From Avimicrobium caecorum (GTDB taxonomy: Bacteria > Bacillota > Clostridia > Oscillospirales > Ruminococcaceae): a DNA stretch of 45,227 nucleotides. The translations under genes were made by a program, and so were the position numbers. Within the stretch, counting starts at the first letter, position 1. The number at the start of each line of letters is the position of its first letter. This document shows positions 1 to 6,626 of the stretch, piece after piece. The notes below the pieces were generated by a model. It saw only the letters and a list, made by a program, of their open reading frames with translations, searched no databases and was not told the DNA's origin. The DNA lies in the NCBI GenBank assembly GCA_904394705.1, contig CAJFNJ010000019.1:1-45227 (forward strand), written 5' to 3'.

Positions 1-154
1 GTGGGACGAGGACTATGAGGCTTGGACCTTCAAGACCAGAACTCTGAAGAGCTACGCTATCTCTGATGTAGAGCTGACCGAGAAGACTGTAACTGAGGAC
101 AAGGACGACACCACCACCGACGGTGGCAAGGAGAACCCCGACACCGGTAGATAA
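1..154 (+). CDS. C-terminal end of a secreted or cell-surface protein (partial, 5' end outside window)
   Basis: An open frame runs from the left edge (first full codon at base 2) to TAA at 152-154, giving about 50 residues. The tail is rich in Thr, Asp and Lys and ends ...GGKENPDTGR-stop. NPDTG resembles the LPXTG-like sorting or linker motif of many Firmicutes surface proteins, but in those it is normally followed by a hydrophobic helix and basic tail, and here translation stops one residue later. So this is either an untypical end, a truncation, or a plain linker. The rest of the protein is not in the window, so the function cannot be named. Several hairpins follow the stop. Confidence 0.6.
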   Translation, partial: WDEDYEAWTFKTRTLKSYAISDVELTEKTVTEDKDDTTTDGGKENPDTGR

Positions 155-244
155 GTCCTGACGGATTTATCCACACAGTGTATCAGGTTATCTGATCCTT
201 AAATGGAAGCAATACAGTTCTGTGCAGTCGAACGGGATTGTACT

Positions 245-300
245 GGGAGGGGAATTCCCCTCCCTTCCATTTTATAAAAACAGGCATTTTGCCTGTTTTT
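245..300 (+). terminator. Double hairpin after the surface-protein gene
   Basis: A perfect palindrome 245-264 is followed by a hairpin with arms AAAAACAGGC (276-285) and GCCTGTTTTT (291-300), loop ATTTT. The second hairpin ends in a T run and is flanked by an A run, so it could stop transcription from either side. Confidence 0.6.
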
Positions 301-492
301 CCCTGGGGGAAGAATCCCTTTCTCCAGGGAAAAGCATACAAAGCCAATATGCCCGGAACATTTGAGCAAGTGTCTTTCGGGTTTCGCATATTGGGAAGAA
401 CGATGAAACCACCGTCGAAATTTTCACAGACCAGGCTCTCTCCAAATTTTAGCCAGTCTGTGATCCGGTTTCATTCAGTTTCTTTTTCTCCT

Positions 493-534
493 AAAAAAGG
501 CCCTGCGGGAAATTTCCTGCAGGGCCGCCTTTTT
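493..534 (+). terminator. Strong intrinsic terminator
   Basis: Stem GGCCCTGCGGGA (499-510) pairs with TCCTGCAGGGCC (515-526), four-base loop, A run before and a CGCCTTTTT tract after. It ends whatever is transcribed from the hairpin-rich spacer and isolates the lipoprotein gene. Confidence 0.75.
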
Positions 535-560
535 GCAATAAAATTCTTCCATCCGCGCAC

Positions 561-605
561 TATAATAACAGAGTACAGCCGGTGTGTTTATGGAACCGGC
601 TTTTT
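561..605 (+). promoter_or_regulatory. -10 box and 5'-terminal hairpin of the lipoprotein mRNA
   Basis: TATAAT at 561-566; no good -35 at 17 nt. Transcription would begin near 573, and a hairpin AGCCGGT (577-583) / ACCGGCT (595-601) with five T residues after it follows at once. This may stabilise the 5' end or attenuate transcription. Confidence 0.45.
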
Positions 606-627
606 GGAACACAGGAGGATTTCAGCA

Positions 628-1086
628 ATGAGAAAGTGGATTTCCGCTGCAGCGGTAGGGATGGCATTGATGGCATTGGTATCCTGTGGAAAATCAGATC
701 ATTTTGACCCCAATACCTTGGAACAATCCACTGTGGGAGAACTCAGTTCCGATGTGACCATGCGTCTTTCTCAGGAGGAGTTCCGGTCAGTACCCTGTGA
801 ACTGAGCCTGGTGATCACCAACCACACCGGGGAAGAGTACACCTATGGTTCGGAATATCGCCTGGAAGTATACCTGGATGACCAGTGGTATATCCTGCCG
901 GCGGAGGAGGAACTCTATTTCACCTCCATCGGAGTAATGCTTCAGCCAGATGGAATCAACAGTGAAAATATTGCGCCGGAGGAATACCGGGAACATCTGC
1001 CTGCGGGACATTATCGGGTTGTCAAGGAATTCTATGGTGCAGGCGGTGAGATCACAGCAGCGGCAGAATTTTCCATTTCGGAATAA
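628..1086 (+). CDS. Lipoprotein with a bacterial Ig-like (Big_14-type) domain
   Basis: 152 residues, ATG with AGGAGG at 613-618. The N-terminus has basic residues, a hydrophobic core and a lipobox L17-V18-S19-C20 followed by Gly, so it should be lipidated on Cys20 and anchored outside the cell membrane. From about residue 40 it matches the pattern of small Firmicutes Ig-like domains of the Big_14 type: NHTGEEYTYGSEYRLEV, DDQWY, then LPAGHYRVVKEF near the end. Such domains usually occur in lipoproteins of unknown role; binding partner or substrate cannot be read from sequence. It stands alone between two terminators. Domain naming is from pattern memory, so the family is moderately sure, the lipoprotein call is strong. 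Confidence 0.8.
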   Translation: MRKWISAAAVGMALMALVSCGKSDHFDPNTLEQSTVGELSSDVTMRLSQEEFRSVPCELSLVITNHTGEEYTYGSEYRLEVYLDDQWYILPAEEELYFTSIGVMLQPDGINSENIAPEEYREHLPAGHYRVVKEFYGAGGEITAAAEFSISE

Positions 1087-1094
1087 ATACACAG

Positions 1095-1132
1095 AAAACG
1101 GTCCTGTTCCATACAGAACAGGACCGTTTTTC
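1095..1132 (+). terminator. Terminator of the lipoprotein gene
   Basis: Arms ACGGTCCTGTTC (1098-1109) and GAACAGGACCGT (1116-1127), six-base loop, then TTTTT. The AAAA before the stem may make it work for the opposite strand too. Confidence 0.85.
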
Positions 1133-1147
1133 AGTACGGATTTATAT

Positions 1148-1184
1148 ATAAAAGCCAGCCGGCTCAAACGGAACCGGCTGGCTG
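1148..1184 (-). terminator. Terminator of the abrB-type gene
   Basis: Arms AGCCAGCCGG (1153-1162) and CCGGCTGGCT (1174-1183). Read on the minus strand the stem is followed by TTTATATATAAA, directly downstream of the regulator gene. Confidence 0.75.
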
Positions 1185-1228
1185 AACAGAACCCACCAGA
1201 CAGGCTCCCGGATCATGGAGCGATCCAG

Positions 1229-1480
1229 TTACTTGCCAGAGAGTTCACCAATACATTTCGAGCAGACGAGTTTGCCCTTGAATTCCCGGACATCATCGGC
1301 TTCCCCACAGAAAATGCAGGAAGGAGAATACTTTTTCAGTACAATCTGATTCCCGTCCACAAAAATTTCGATGGAATCCCGTTCGTTGATGTCCAGAGTG
1401 CGACGGAGCTCAATGGGAAGTACAATACGTCCCAGATCATCCACCTTGCGGACAATACCAGTAGATTTCATAGATTTCAC
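1229..1480 (-). CDS. abrB: AbrB-family transition-state regulator with C-terminal zinc ribbon
   Basis: 83 residues. The N-terminal swapped-hairpin DNA-binding domain is near-canonical: STGIVRKVDDLGRIVLPIEL and LRRTLDINERDSIEIF. The C-terminal part carries C55xxC58 and C73xxC76, a treble-cleft or zinc-ribbon pair found in clostridial AbrB proteins and absent from Bacillus AbrB. AbrB proteins are homo-oligomeric DNA-binding repressors of stationary-phase and sporulation genes. The first ATG is chosen because AAAGGG sits 9 nt upstream; a second ATG three codons on (giving MKSTGIV) would match Bacillus starts as well. It is transcribed away from spmAB and has its own strong promoter and terminator. 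Confidence 0.92.
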   Translation of the reverse strand: MKSMKSTGIVRKVDDLGRIVLPIELRRTLDINERDSIEIFVDGNQIVLKKYSPSCIFCGEADDVREFKGKLVCSKCIGELSGK

Positions 1481-1554
1481 CCTTTCCAGTACGCGGATAC
1501 CAATGGAAAAATTCCGCGTATACGATCTGACAGTTTTTGCGATTTATAGATTTA

Positions 1555-1583
1555 AGTATACAGATTCTTACAAATACTGTCAA
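1555..1583 (-). promoter_or_regulatory. Housekeeping promoter of the abrB-type gene
   Basis: On the minus strand TTGACA (1583-1578), 17-nt spacer, TATACT (1560-1555). About 75 nt of leader precede the start codon. Confidence 0.85.
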
Positions 1584-1620
1584 CCAAAGTATATGAATAG
1601 AGTTTGAAAGTTTATCAGGG

Positions 1621-1650
1621 GAATATTGAAGTTTTTGAAAACATATAGAT
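1621..1650 (+). promoter_or_regulatory. Sigma-E-like sporulation promoter of spmAB
   Basis: GAATATT (1621-1627), 14-nt spacer, CATATAGAT (1642-1650). This resembles the mother-cell sigma-E consensus (ATATT-type -35, CATACA-type -10), and no good sigma-A promoter was found here. spmAB is sigma-E controlled in Bacillus subtilis. Confidence 0.6.
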
Positions 1651-1702
1651 AAGCATCGTTCTTTTTTGGAGGATCTATGAGAGGAGGTGCCGGGGAAACA
1701 CA

Positions 1703-2290
1703 ATGATGTCCGTATTGTTTGCCGGTATGACTGCCTTTGCTCTGGGCTGCGCCCTGCTGCAGGGGAACCTTTCTGCCCTTTCGGATGCCCTTCTCACCGG
1801 CGGCAGTGATGCGGTTACGCTCATGCTGCGGCTGGTGGGCGGACTCTGCCTCTGGTCGGGTGCCATGGAGGTGGCGGTCCAGAGCGGCCTGACCCGGGCA
1901 CTGAGTCAGGCTCTGCTGCCCATTACCCGGCGGCTTTTCCCTGACCTGCCCCCGGACAGCCCTGCCATGGGCGCCATCTCCATGAACCTCACTGCCGATC
2001 TGCTGGGGCTGGGAGAGGCAGCAGTCCCCTCGGGTCTGGAAGCCATGCGGGAAATGGAGCAGCTCCAGGGCTCGGGGCCGGACGCCAGCGGCAGCATGAT
2101 CCGCTTTGTGGTGCTGAATACCGCCTCCTTCCAGCTGCTCCCGGCAACCATCGCCTTGCTGCGGGCCCAGCATGGGTCGGCAGCGCCGCTGGAGATCCTG
2201 CCGGCAGTGTGGCTGACTTCGCTGCTCTCGGTGAGCTGCGGCCTTCTGGCTGCCGCTCTGCTGGAACGGAGGGAATCCCATGGCCGCTGA
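1703..2290 (+). CDS. spmA: Spore maturation protein A
   Basis: 195 residues, mostly hydrophobic, of the nucleoside-recognition/Gate membrane family. Telling segments are MLRLVGGLCLWSGAMEVA, SMNLTADLLGLGEAAVPSGL and AMREMEQLQ, the SpmA pattern. SpmA and SpmB are needed for spore-core dehydration in Bacillus; the transported substrate is unsettled. The start is ambiguous: ATG 1703 or ATG 1706, with GAGGAGG at 1681-1687, 15-18 nt away, longer than usual. A nine-codon frame (ATG 1677 to TGA 1704-1706) with its own GGAGG ends exactly on this start, so translational coupling from a leader peptide is possible. spmB follows with an 11-nt overlap. Confidence 0.92.
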   Translation: MMSVLFAGMTAFALGCALLQGNLSALSDALLTGGSDAVTLMLRLVGGLCLWSGAMEVAVQSGLTRALSQALLPITRRLFPDLPPDSPAMGAISMNLTADLLGLGEAAVPSGLEAMREMEQLQGSGPDASGSMIRFVVLNTASFQLLPATIALLRAQHGSAAPLEILPAVWLTSLLSVSCGLLAAALLERRESHGR

Positions 2291-2798
2291 CCTGCTGCTT
2301 CCGCTCCTGTTCTGCGGAATCCTCTGCTGGGGCGCTGTGCAGGGAGTGGATGTGTTTGCCGCCTTCCGTACCGGCGCTGCCAGGGGGCTCACTGCCGCCG
2401 GTGAGATCCTGACCTCCCTGATTGCCCTGGTGACGGCAGTCGCCATGCTCCGGGCTTCCGGGGCGCTGGAGCTGCTCTGCTCCGTCTTTGCCCCGGCGGC
2501 AGAACAGCTGGGGCTCCCGGGGGAACTGCTGCCCATGGCGTTGCTGCGTCCGGTTTCGGGCAGCGGAGCGCTGGCACTCTTTGAGGATATCCTCACCCGG
2601 TTCGGCCCGGACAGTTTCATCGGGCGCACCGCCAGCGTACTCATGGGATCCACCGAAACCACCTTCTATACCATCGCCCTGTATTTCGGCGCCACAAAGG
2701 TGCGCAATACCCGGCACTGTCTGCCCGCGGCCCTGCTGGCAGACCTGGCGGGGATCTGTCTGAGTGCCGCCGCCGTGGGGCTGTTCCTGGGGCGGTGA
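2280..2798 (+). CDS. spmB: Spore maturation protein B
   Basis: 172 residues, membrane protein of the same Gate family as SpmA and encoded in overlap with it. The conserved loop GSTETTFYTIALYFGA is diagnostic of SpmB, and ALLRPVSGSGALALFEDIL is the usual Gate-family core. The two proteins are thought to act together in the forespore or mother-cell membrane during spore maturation. Together with the sigma-E-like promoter upstream, the pair argues that the organism sporulates or recently did. No terminator follows; the next gene starts 78 nt later behind its own promoter. Confidence 0.92.
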   Translation: MAADLLLPLLFCGILCWGAVQGVDVFAAFRTGAARGLTAAGEILTSLIALVTAVAMLRASGALELLCSVFAPAAEQLGLPGELLPMALLRPVSGSGALALFEDILTRFGPDSFIGRTASVLMGSTETTFYTIALYFGATKVRNTRHCLPAALLADLAGICLSAAAVGLFLGR

Positions 2799-2805
2799 GG
2801 CCGAT

Positions 2806-2834
2806 TTGTAAAACAGCGGGTTTTGTGATAAAAT
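2806..2834 (+). promoter_or_regulatory. Promoter of the acetyltransferase gene
   Basis: TTGTAA (2806-2811), 17-nt spacer, TAAAAT (2829-2834), about 40 nt before the start codon. Confidence 0.55.
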
Positions 2835-2875
2835 AACCGGGTGAGTTTTTTGACCCAAAGGAGTGCAAGAAAAGC

Positions 2876-3466
2876 GTGCTGACAGCCATTGGAACACAGA
2901 CCATCGAAACCCCCAGGCTGATCCTGCGGCGATTTGCCAAAGGGGACGGGAAAAGTGCCTTCCGCAACTGGTGCAGTGATGCCAGTGTAACCACCTATCT
3001 CAAATGGAGCGCCCACAGCTATCCGCTCATCACCGAACAGGTGGTGGCACGCTGGGCACGGGAATACCATGATCCCCACTGCCTGCACTGGGCGATCACC
3101 CGCAAGGGCCATGGCGATGTCATCGGCGGGGTGAGCCTGACGGTCAAGGACCTGATGGACGAGCGTGCGGAACTGGGATACAGTCTGGGCTCCGCCTTCT
3201 GGCAGCAGGGATATGGCAGCGAAGCAGTCCAGGCGGTACTGGACTACGGATTCGACCGGGTGGGACTGCATCGCATCGAAGCCTTCTGCGACTGTCAGAA
3301 CCAGGCGTCTGCCGGACTGCTGCGCCATCTGGGATTCCGGCAGGAGGGTCTGCACCGGGGCATGTGCCGCCTTGCCAATGGGCAGTTTGTGGACTGCCTG
3401 AGCTTTGGCCTTTGTGCAGATGAGCGTCCGGAGTCCGAATTTGCAGGGGATTTCTGTATAGACTGA
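2876..3466 (+). CDS. GNAT acetyltransferase, RimJ/RimL type
   Basis: 196 residues from GTG 2876, with AAAGGAG 11 nt upstream. The fold markers of the RimJ/RimL branch are clear: TPRLILRRFAKGD at the start, LGYSLGSAFWQQGYGSEA (acetyl-CoA loop around residues 100-117), and ASAGLLRHLGFRQEG near the C-terminus. Members acetylate N-termini of ribosomal proteins, aminoglycosides or small metabolites; the substrate cannot be told here. Monocistronic, ending in a bidirectional terminator shared with the convergent hemolysin III gene. Confidence 0.85.
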   Translation: MLTAIGTQTIETPRLILRRFAKGDGKSAFRNWCSDASVTTYLKWSAHSYPLITEQVVARWAREYHDPHCLHWAITRKGHGDVIGGVSLTVKDLMDERAELGYSLGSAFWQQGYGSEAVQAVLDYGFDRVGLHRIEAFCDCQNQASAGLLRHLGFRQEGLHRGMCRLANGQFVDCLSFGLCADERPESEFAGDFCID

Positions 3467-3520
3467 TCTGCATATTCCCGCAGCCTTCTGATTAAAGATC
3501 GAAAAGCATTATCTGAATAT

Positions 3521-3560
3521 GAAAACAGCCGGTTCCCATCCTACGGGACCGGCTGTTTTG
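3521..3560. terminator. Bidirectional terminator between convergent genes
   Basis: AAAACAGCCGGTTCCC (from 3522) pairs with GGGACCGGCTGTTTT (3545-3559); A and T runs on both sides serve the acetyltransferase on plus and the hemolysin III gene on minus. Confidence 0.85.
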
Positions 3561-3595
3561 CTGTCAGACACAGAGAGTAATATTAAAGAATCTTT

Positions 3596-4252
3596 TTACA
3601 GAATGTAGATAGCCACCACCAGGTAGTGCAGCAGGGAACCCAGCAGCACAAAGCAGTGGAACAGCTCATGGAAGCCGAAGGCCCGGAAGAGATCCGGCTT
3701 TTTGAGGCCGTAGATCACGCCGCCGATGGTGTAGCTCACGCCGCCGGCTGCCAGCAGGACGATGGCGCCGGTGGGAATCCGGGTGAGGGGGCCGAGGTCA
3801 AAGAGGATCGACCAGCCCATGAGCAGGTAGATGGCAGTGGACACCCACCGGGGCAAAAACCAGAACACCTTGACGCCGATGCCCACAGCGGCGACGATCC
3901 ACAGGATCAGGCTGAACACCAGGGCCTCCTTTTTGGGATAGAAGGACATGAGCATGGGGGTGTAGCTGCCGGCGATGAGCACATAGATCATGGCATGGTC
4001 CAGCTTGCGCAGGTGGTTGATGTGTGCCGGGGTTCCCTGGCTGAAATGGTAGACACAGCTGGTGGTATAGAGGGCCAGGGTGGAGCAGCAGAAGATCAGT
4101 GCAGCCAGCAGGTGCAGGGGATCGCCGGAGCCTTTGACAAAATAGAGCAGTACCGACAGGGGCAGTCCGATGAGGGACAGCAGAATCCCCAGAAAATGGG
4201 TATAGCTGCTCATGGGCTCCCGGGCGGATTGAAATGAATGGTACCAGAGCAT
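3596..4252 (-). CDS. trhA: Hemolysin III family (TrhA/YqfA, PAQR-like) membrane protein
   Basis: 218 residues with about seven membrane segments. Family markers: EPMSSYTHFLG near residue 12, SCVYHFSQG, LDHAMIYVLIAGSYTP, and HELFHCFVLLGSLLHY near the C-terminus; the His of VYH, LDHA and HELFH are the presumed zinc ligands shared with PAQR receptors. Despite the name, the family is linked to membrane-lipid homeostasis rather than proven haemolysis. ATG 4252 has AAAGGAG 8 nt upstream. It diverges from a DUF1836 regulator gene, and a palindrome overlaps its -35 box, suggesting control by that regulator. Confidence 0.9.
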   Translation of the reverse strand: MLWYHSFQSAREPMSSYTHFLGILLSLIGLPLSVLLYFVKGSGDPLHLLAALIFCCSTLALYTTSCVYHFSQGTPAHINHLRKLDHAMIYVLIAGSYTPMLMSFYPKKEALVFSLILWIVAAVGIGVKVFWFLPRWVSTAIYLLMGWSILFDLGPLTRIPTGAIVLLAAGGVSYTIGGVIYGLKKPDLFRAFGFHELFHCFVLLGSLLHYLVVAIYIL

Positions 4253-4283
4253 TGACCGTTCTCCTTTCCGAATATCTGTGGAT

Positions 4284-4348
4284 ATTATAACTCTGTTATG
4301 TAGTTTTGTAAACTACTTATTGCGTTTTTTAATCTGATTTGATATAAT
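4284..4348. promoter_or_regulatory. Divergent promoters with a shared palindrome
   Basis: Minus-strand promoter for the hemolysin III gene: TTTACA (4312-4307), 17 nt, TATAAT (4289-4284). Plus-strand promoter for the DUF1836 gene: TTGCGT (4320-4325), 17 nt, TATAAT (4343-4348). The perfect inverted repeat TAGTTT-TGT-AAACTA (4301-4315) covers the minus -35 and ends 4 nt before the plus -35, an ideal place for a repressor to control both genes. Confidence 0.7.
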
Positions 4349-4436
4349 GAACCCAGTAAGCCGGACAGGCAGTGGAAAAAAACAGCCTGTCCGGGACTGA
4401 TCAGAAGAAAGCATAACAGGAAGGAGCGGAAAAAAG

Positions 4437-5039
4437 ATGTCGGAACAGGAACTGCTGGAACAGCTGCGGGCGGGAATGGACACCACGCCGCTGCATACCG
4501 GAGATCTGCCGCCGCTGGACCTCTATATGGATCAGGTACTGGCAATGCTGGAGGAGCGTTTTCAGTCCGGGGCCCGGCAGCCGGGGGAGAAAACCATCAC
4601 CAAGACCATTATCAACAACTATTCCAAGGCCCGGCTGCTGCAGAAGCCGGTGGGGAAGAAGTATACCCCCGAGCATCTGCTGGTGATCACCCTGATCCAG
4701 ACCCTCAAGCAGAGTCTGTCGCTGGAGGATGTGGGACGGCTGTTTGCCGCTTGTCCGGAGTTTTCCGGGGAGGGACGGTACGACGCTGCGGCAGTCCATG
4801 CCCGGTATGAGGATTTTGAACGCATGAAGCTCAGCCAGGAAAAGCTGGCAGAGGCTATCCAGGAGAACATGAAGGACTGCCAGGCAGAGGATCTGTTCGC
4901 CCAGGTGCTGTACCTTGCCAATCTGTCCGGGGCGCTGAGCCTCACAGCACGGCGGCTCATCGATACCCTGCCCCAGCCGGAAAAGCCCGGACGGGGCAAA
5001 AAACAGCCCGCAGCTCCCAAGTCAGCCGCAGGCATATAA
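4437..5039 (+). CDS. DUF1836 (YkrK-type) putative transcriptional regulator
   Basis: 200 residues, ATG preceded by AAGGAGCGG. The DUF1836 core is plain: LPPLDLYMDQVLAML (about 24-38), KTITKTIINNYSKARLL (58-74), KKYTPEHLLVITLIQTLKQ. The family has an HTH-like N-terminal half; B. subtilis YkrK, a member, regulates the membrane protease gene htpX. Here it faces a hemolysin III-type membrane protein across a short divergent promoter region with a palindrome, so it likely regulates that gene and itself in response to membrane state (inference). The last 25 residues are Lys/Pro/Ala-rich and probably disordered. Followed by a terminator. Confidence 0.85.
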   Translation: MSEQELLEQLRAGMDTTPLHTGDLPPLDLYMDQVLAMLEERFQSGARQPGEKTITKTIINNYSKARLLQKPVGKKYTPEHLLVITLIQTLKQSLSLEDVGRLFAACPEFSGEGRYDAAAVHARYEDFERMKLSQEKLAEAIQENMKDCQAEDLFAQVLYLANLSGALSLTARRLIDTLPQPEKPGRGKKQPAAPKSAAGI

Positions 5040-5045
5040 AAAGAA

Positions 5046-5075
5046 CCCCGGAGGAATCGTCCTCCGGGGCTTTTT
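5046..5075. terminator. Terminator between convergent genes
   Basis: CCCCGGAGGA (5046-5055) pairs with TCCTCCGGGG (5060-5069), then CTTTTT. It separates the DUF1836 gene from the convergent aminopeptidase gene. Confidence 0.8.
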
Positions 5076-5091
5076 GCATGGATGGGGAGAA

Positions 5092-6531
5092 TTATTCAGC
5101 CAGCAGGCGCAGGGTCTGGTAGAGCAGACGCACTCCATAGCCGGTGGCGCCGGTCTCCCAGCCGGGGAACTCGCTCTCCAGGAAGGCGGGGCCGGCGATG
5201 TCCAGATGGGCGAAGTGCCGTCCTTCGGCAAACTCCCGGATCAGCAGTCCGGCTGCAATGGTGCCGCCGCCCTTGCCGCCGGTGTGACGGTAGTCGGCAA
5301 TGGTGGAGGTCTTCATCGGCTCCAGGAACAGTTCATCGGCCGGCATCTGCCACACCTTCTCGCCGCAGGCTGCCGAGGCCTTCTGGATCATCTCGGTGAG
5401 CACCTTGCTGTCGCTGATGAGGGCGGCATACCGGTAGCCCAGCGAAACAACCTGTCCGCCGGTGAGGGTGGCGATGTCGATGACGGCGAAGGCATTTTCC
5501 TTCTGGACCGCATAGGTCACGGCATCGATGAGGGTCAGACGACCTTCGGCATCGGTGTTGATGACCTCCACAGTCTTGCCGGACATGGTGCGCAGCACAT
5601 CGCCGGGCAGATAGGCATTGCCCGATACCCGGTTTTCGCAGGCAGCCACCACCGCGGTGACATTGGCCTTGATGCCTGCCCGGGCAATGGCGAGCACGGC
5701 GCCGATCACAGCTGCCGCGCCGCCCATATCCGACTTCATGGTGGACATGCTCTCGTCGTCCTTGATGTCATAGCCGCCGGTGTCGAAGGTGATGCCCTTG
5801 CCCACCAGTGCCACAGTGCTGTCGTTCTCCGGGTCGCCCTGATAGCGCAGCACGATCAGACGGGGCGGGTTGACACTGCCCCGGGCCACTGCCAGGAAGC
5901 TGCCCATACCCATCTTCTCGATCTCAAATTCATCGAAAATCTCATACTTGACGCCGCACAGTTCTGCCTGGGCCGCAGCCTTCTGTGCCAGCACCACCGG
6001 GGTCATGTCCGAACCGGGGGTATTCACCAGATCCCGGGCCAGATTGGTGCACTCGCCCAGCATCTTGCCGTTCTGCACCGCAGCCGAGTAATCCCGCTCG
6101 GAATAGACGGTAAAACGCACCTTGGGGGACTTTTCGGCCTTGTAGAGATCAAAGCGGTAGGCGCCGATCATCAGACCCTGACAGATCAGCGAAACTTCCT
6201 CATCGGTGAAGTCGGTTCCCACCGGGACAAAGATGTTCTGGGAGTGCATCTCCACAGCAGTGCGCACCGCTTCTGCCACGGTATTCACCAGCTTGAAATG
6301 GTCGTGGCGGCAGTCGAGGTTGGCAAAGACAATATTCTTGAGCCCCTCCTCAAAGGCCAGGACAAAGCCCTGGACAGTGCCGGGCTTGTGATCCATCAGC
6401 TCCTGACGGCTCACAGCGGTGTAAAGCGCCCGGACCGATGGAATCCGGCAGAGGGGATTTTCCCCTACCACCGGAGTAATCTGGGCGTCCATTCCCTCCA
6501 GCGACGGTGTATTGACAAATTTGATACTCAT
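5092..6531 (-). CDS. M17 family leucyl aminopeptidase
   Basis: 479 residues. The M17 signature NTDAEGRL is present, as are VGKGITFDTGG (metal and substrate Lys/Asp) and MKSDMGGAAAV. These enzymes are cytosolic hexamers with two metal ions that release N-terminal amino acids from peptides. The ATG at 6531 (protein starts MSIKFVN) is preferred over upstream in-frame ATGs because GAGGAGGG lies 6 nt before it. A promoter TTGCAG-18-TATACT lies just upstream, downstream of the deacetylase gene on the same strand. The N-terminal domain is the usual variable macro-like domain. Confidence 0.93.
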   Translation of the reverse strand: MSIKFVNTPSLEGMDAQITPVVGENPLCRIPSVRALYTAVSRQELMDHKPGTVQGFVLAFEEGLKNIVFANLDCRHDHFKLVNTVAEAVRTAVEMHSQNIFVPVGTDFTDEEVSLICQGLMIGAYRFDLYKAEKSPKVRFTVYSERDYSAAVQNGKMLGECTNLARDLVNTPGSDMTPVVLAQKAAAQAELCGVKYEIFDEFEIEKMGMGSFLAVARGSVNPPRLIVLRYQGDPENDSTVALVGKGITFDTGGYDIKDDESMSTMKSDMGGAAAVIGAVLAIARAGIKANVTAVVAACENRVSGNAYLPGDVLRTMSGKTVEVINTDAEGRLTLIDAVTYAVQKENAFAVIDIATLTGGQVVSLGYRYAALISDSKVLTEMIQKASAACGEKVWQMPADELFLEPMKTSTIADYRHTGGKGGGTIAAGLLIREFAEGRHFAHLDIAGPAFLESEFPGWETGATGYGVRLLYQTLRLLAE

Positions 6532-6565
6532 GCTTTCCCTCCTCATGGTGCGGTATCCTGTGTCC

Positions 6566-6595
6566 AGTATAGCATTTTGGAGGGCTGGGCTGCAA
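6566..6595 (-). promoter_or_regulatory. Promoter of the aminopeptidase gene
   Basis: Minus strand: TTGCAG (6595-6590), 18-nt spacer, TATACT (6571-6566), 35 nt before the start codon. Confidence 0.6.
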
Positions 6596-6626
6596 TCATT
6601 CCGGGGCGGGTTTGAGGAAAATTTTC

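Larger units (their letters stand above)
155..627. other. 473-bp spacer packed with inverted repeats, no gene recognised
   Basis: No convincing protein gene lies here. What can be seen: a perfect 20-bp palindrome at 245-264 (GGGAGGGGAA and its complement); a terminator-like hairpin at 276-300 (AAAAACAGGC / GCCTGTTTTT); a weaker hairpin 301-329 (CCCTGG / CCAGGG); a nested pair of arms at 403-474 (ATGAAACC 403-410 with GGTTTCAT 467-474, and inside it CACAGAC 425-431 with GTCTGTG 456-462); and a strong terminator at 493-534. A TATAAT at 561-566 then serves the next gene. The nested arms plus terminator could be the 3' part of an uncharacterised small RNA. Confidence 0.5.

Noticed and set aside
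1229..1480. SpoVT rather than AbrB for the regulator before spmAB
   Set aside because: SpoVT is about 178 residues with a GAF-like C-terminal domain; this protein is 83 residues with a zinc ribbon.
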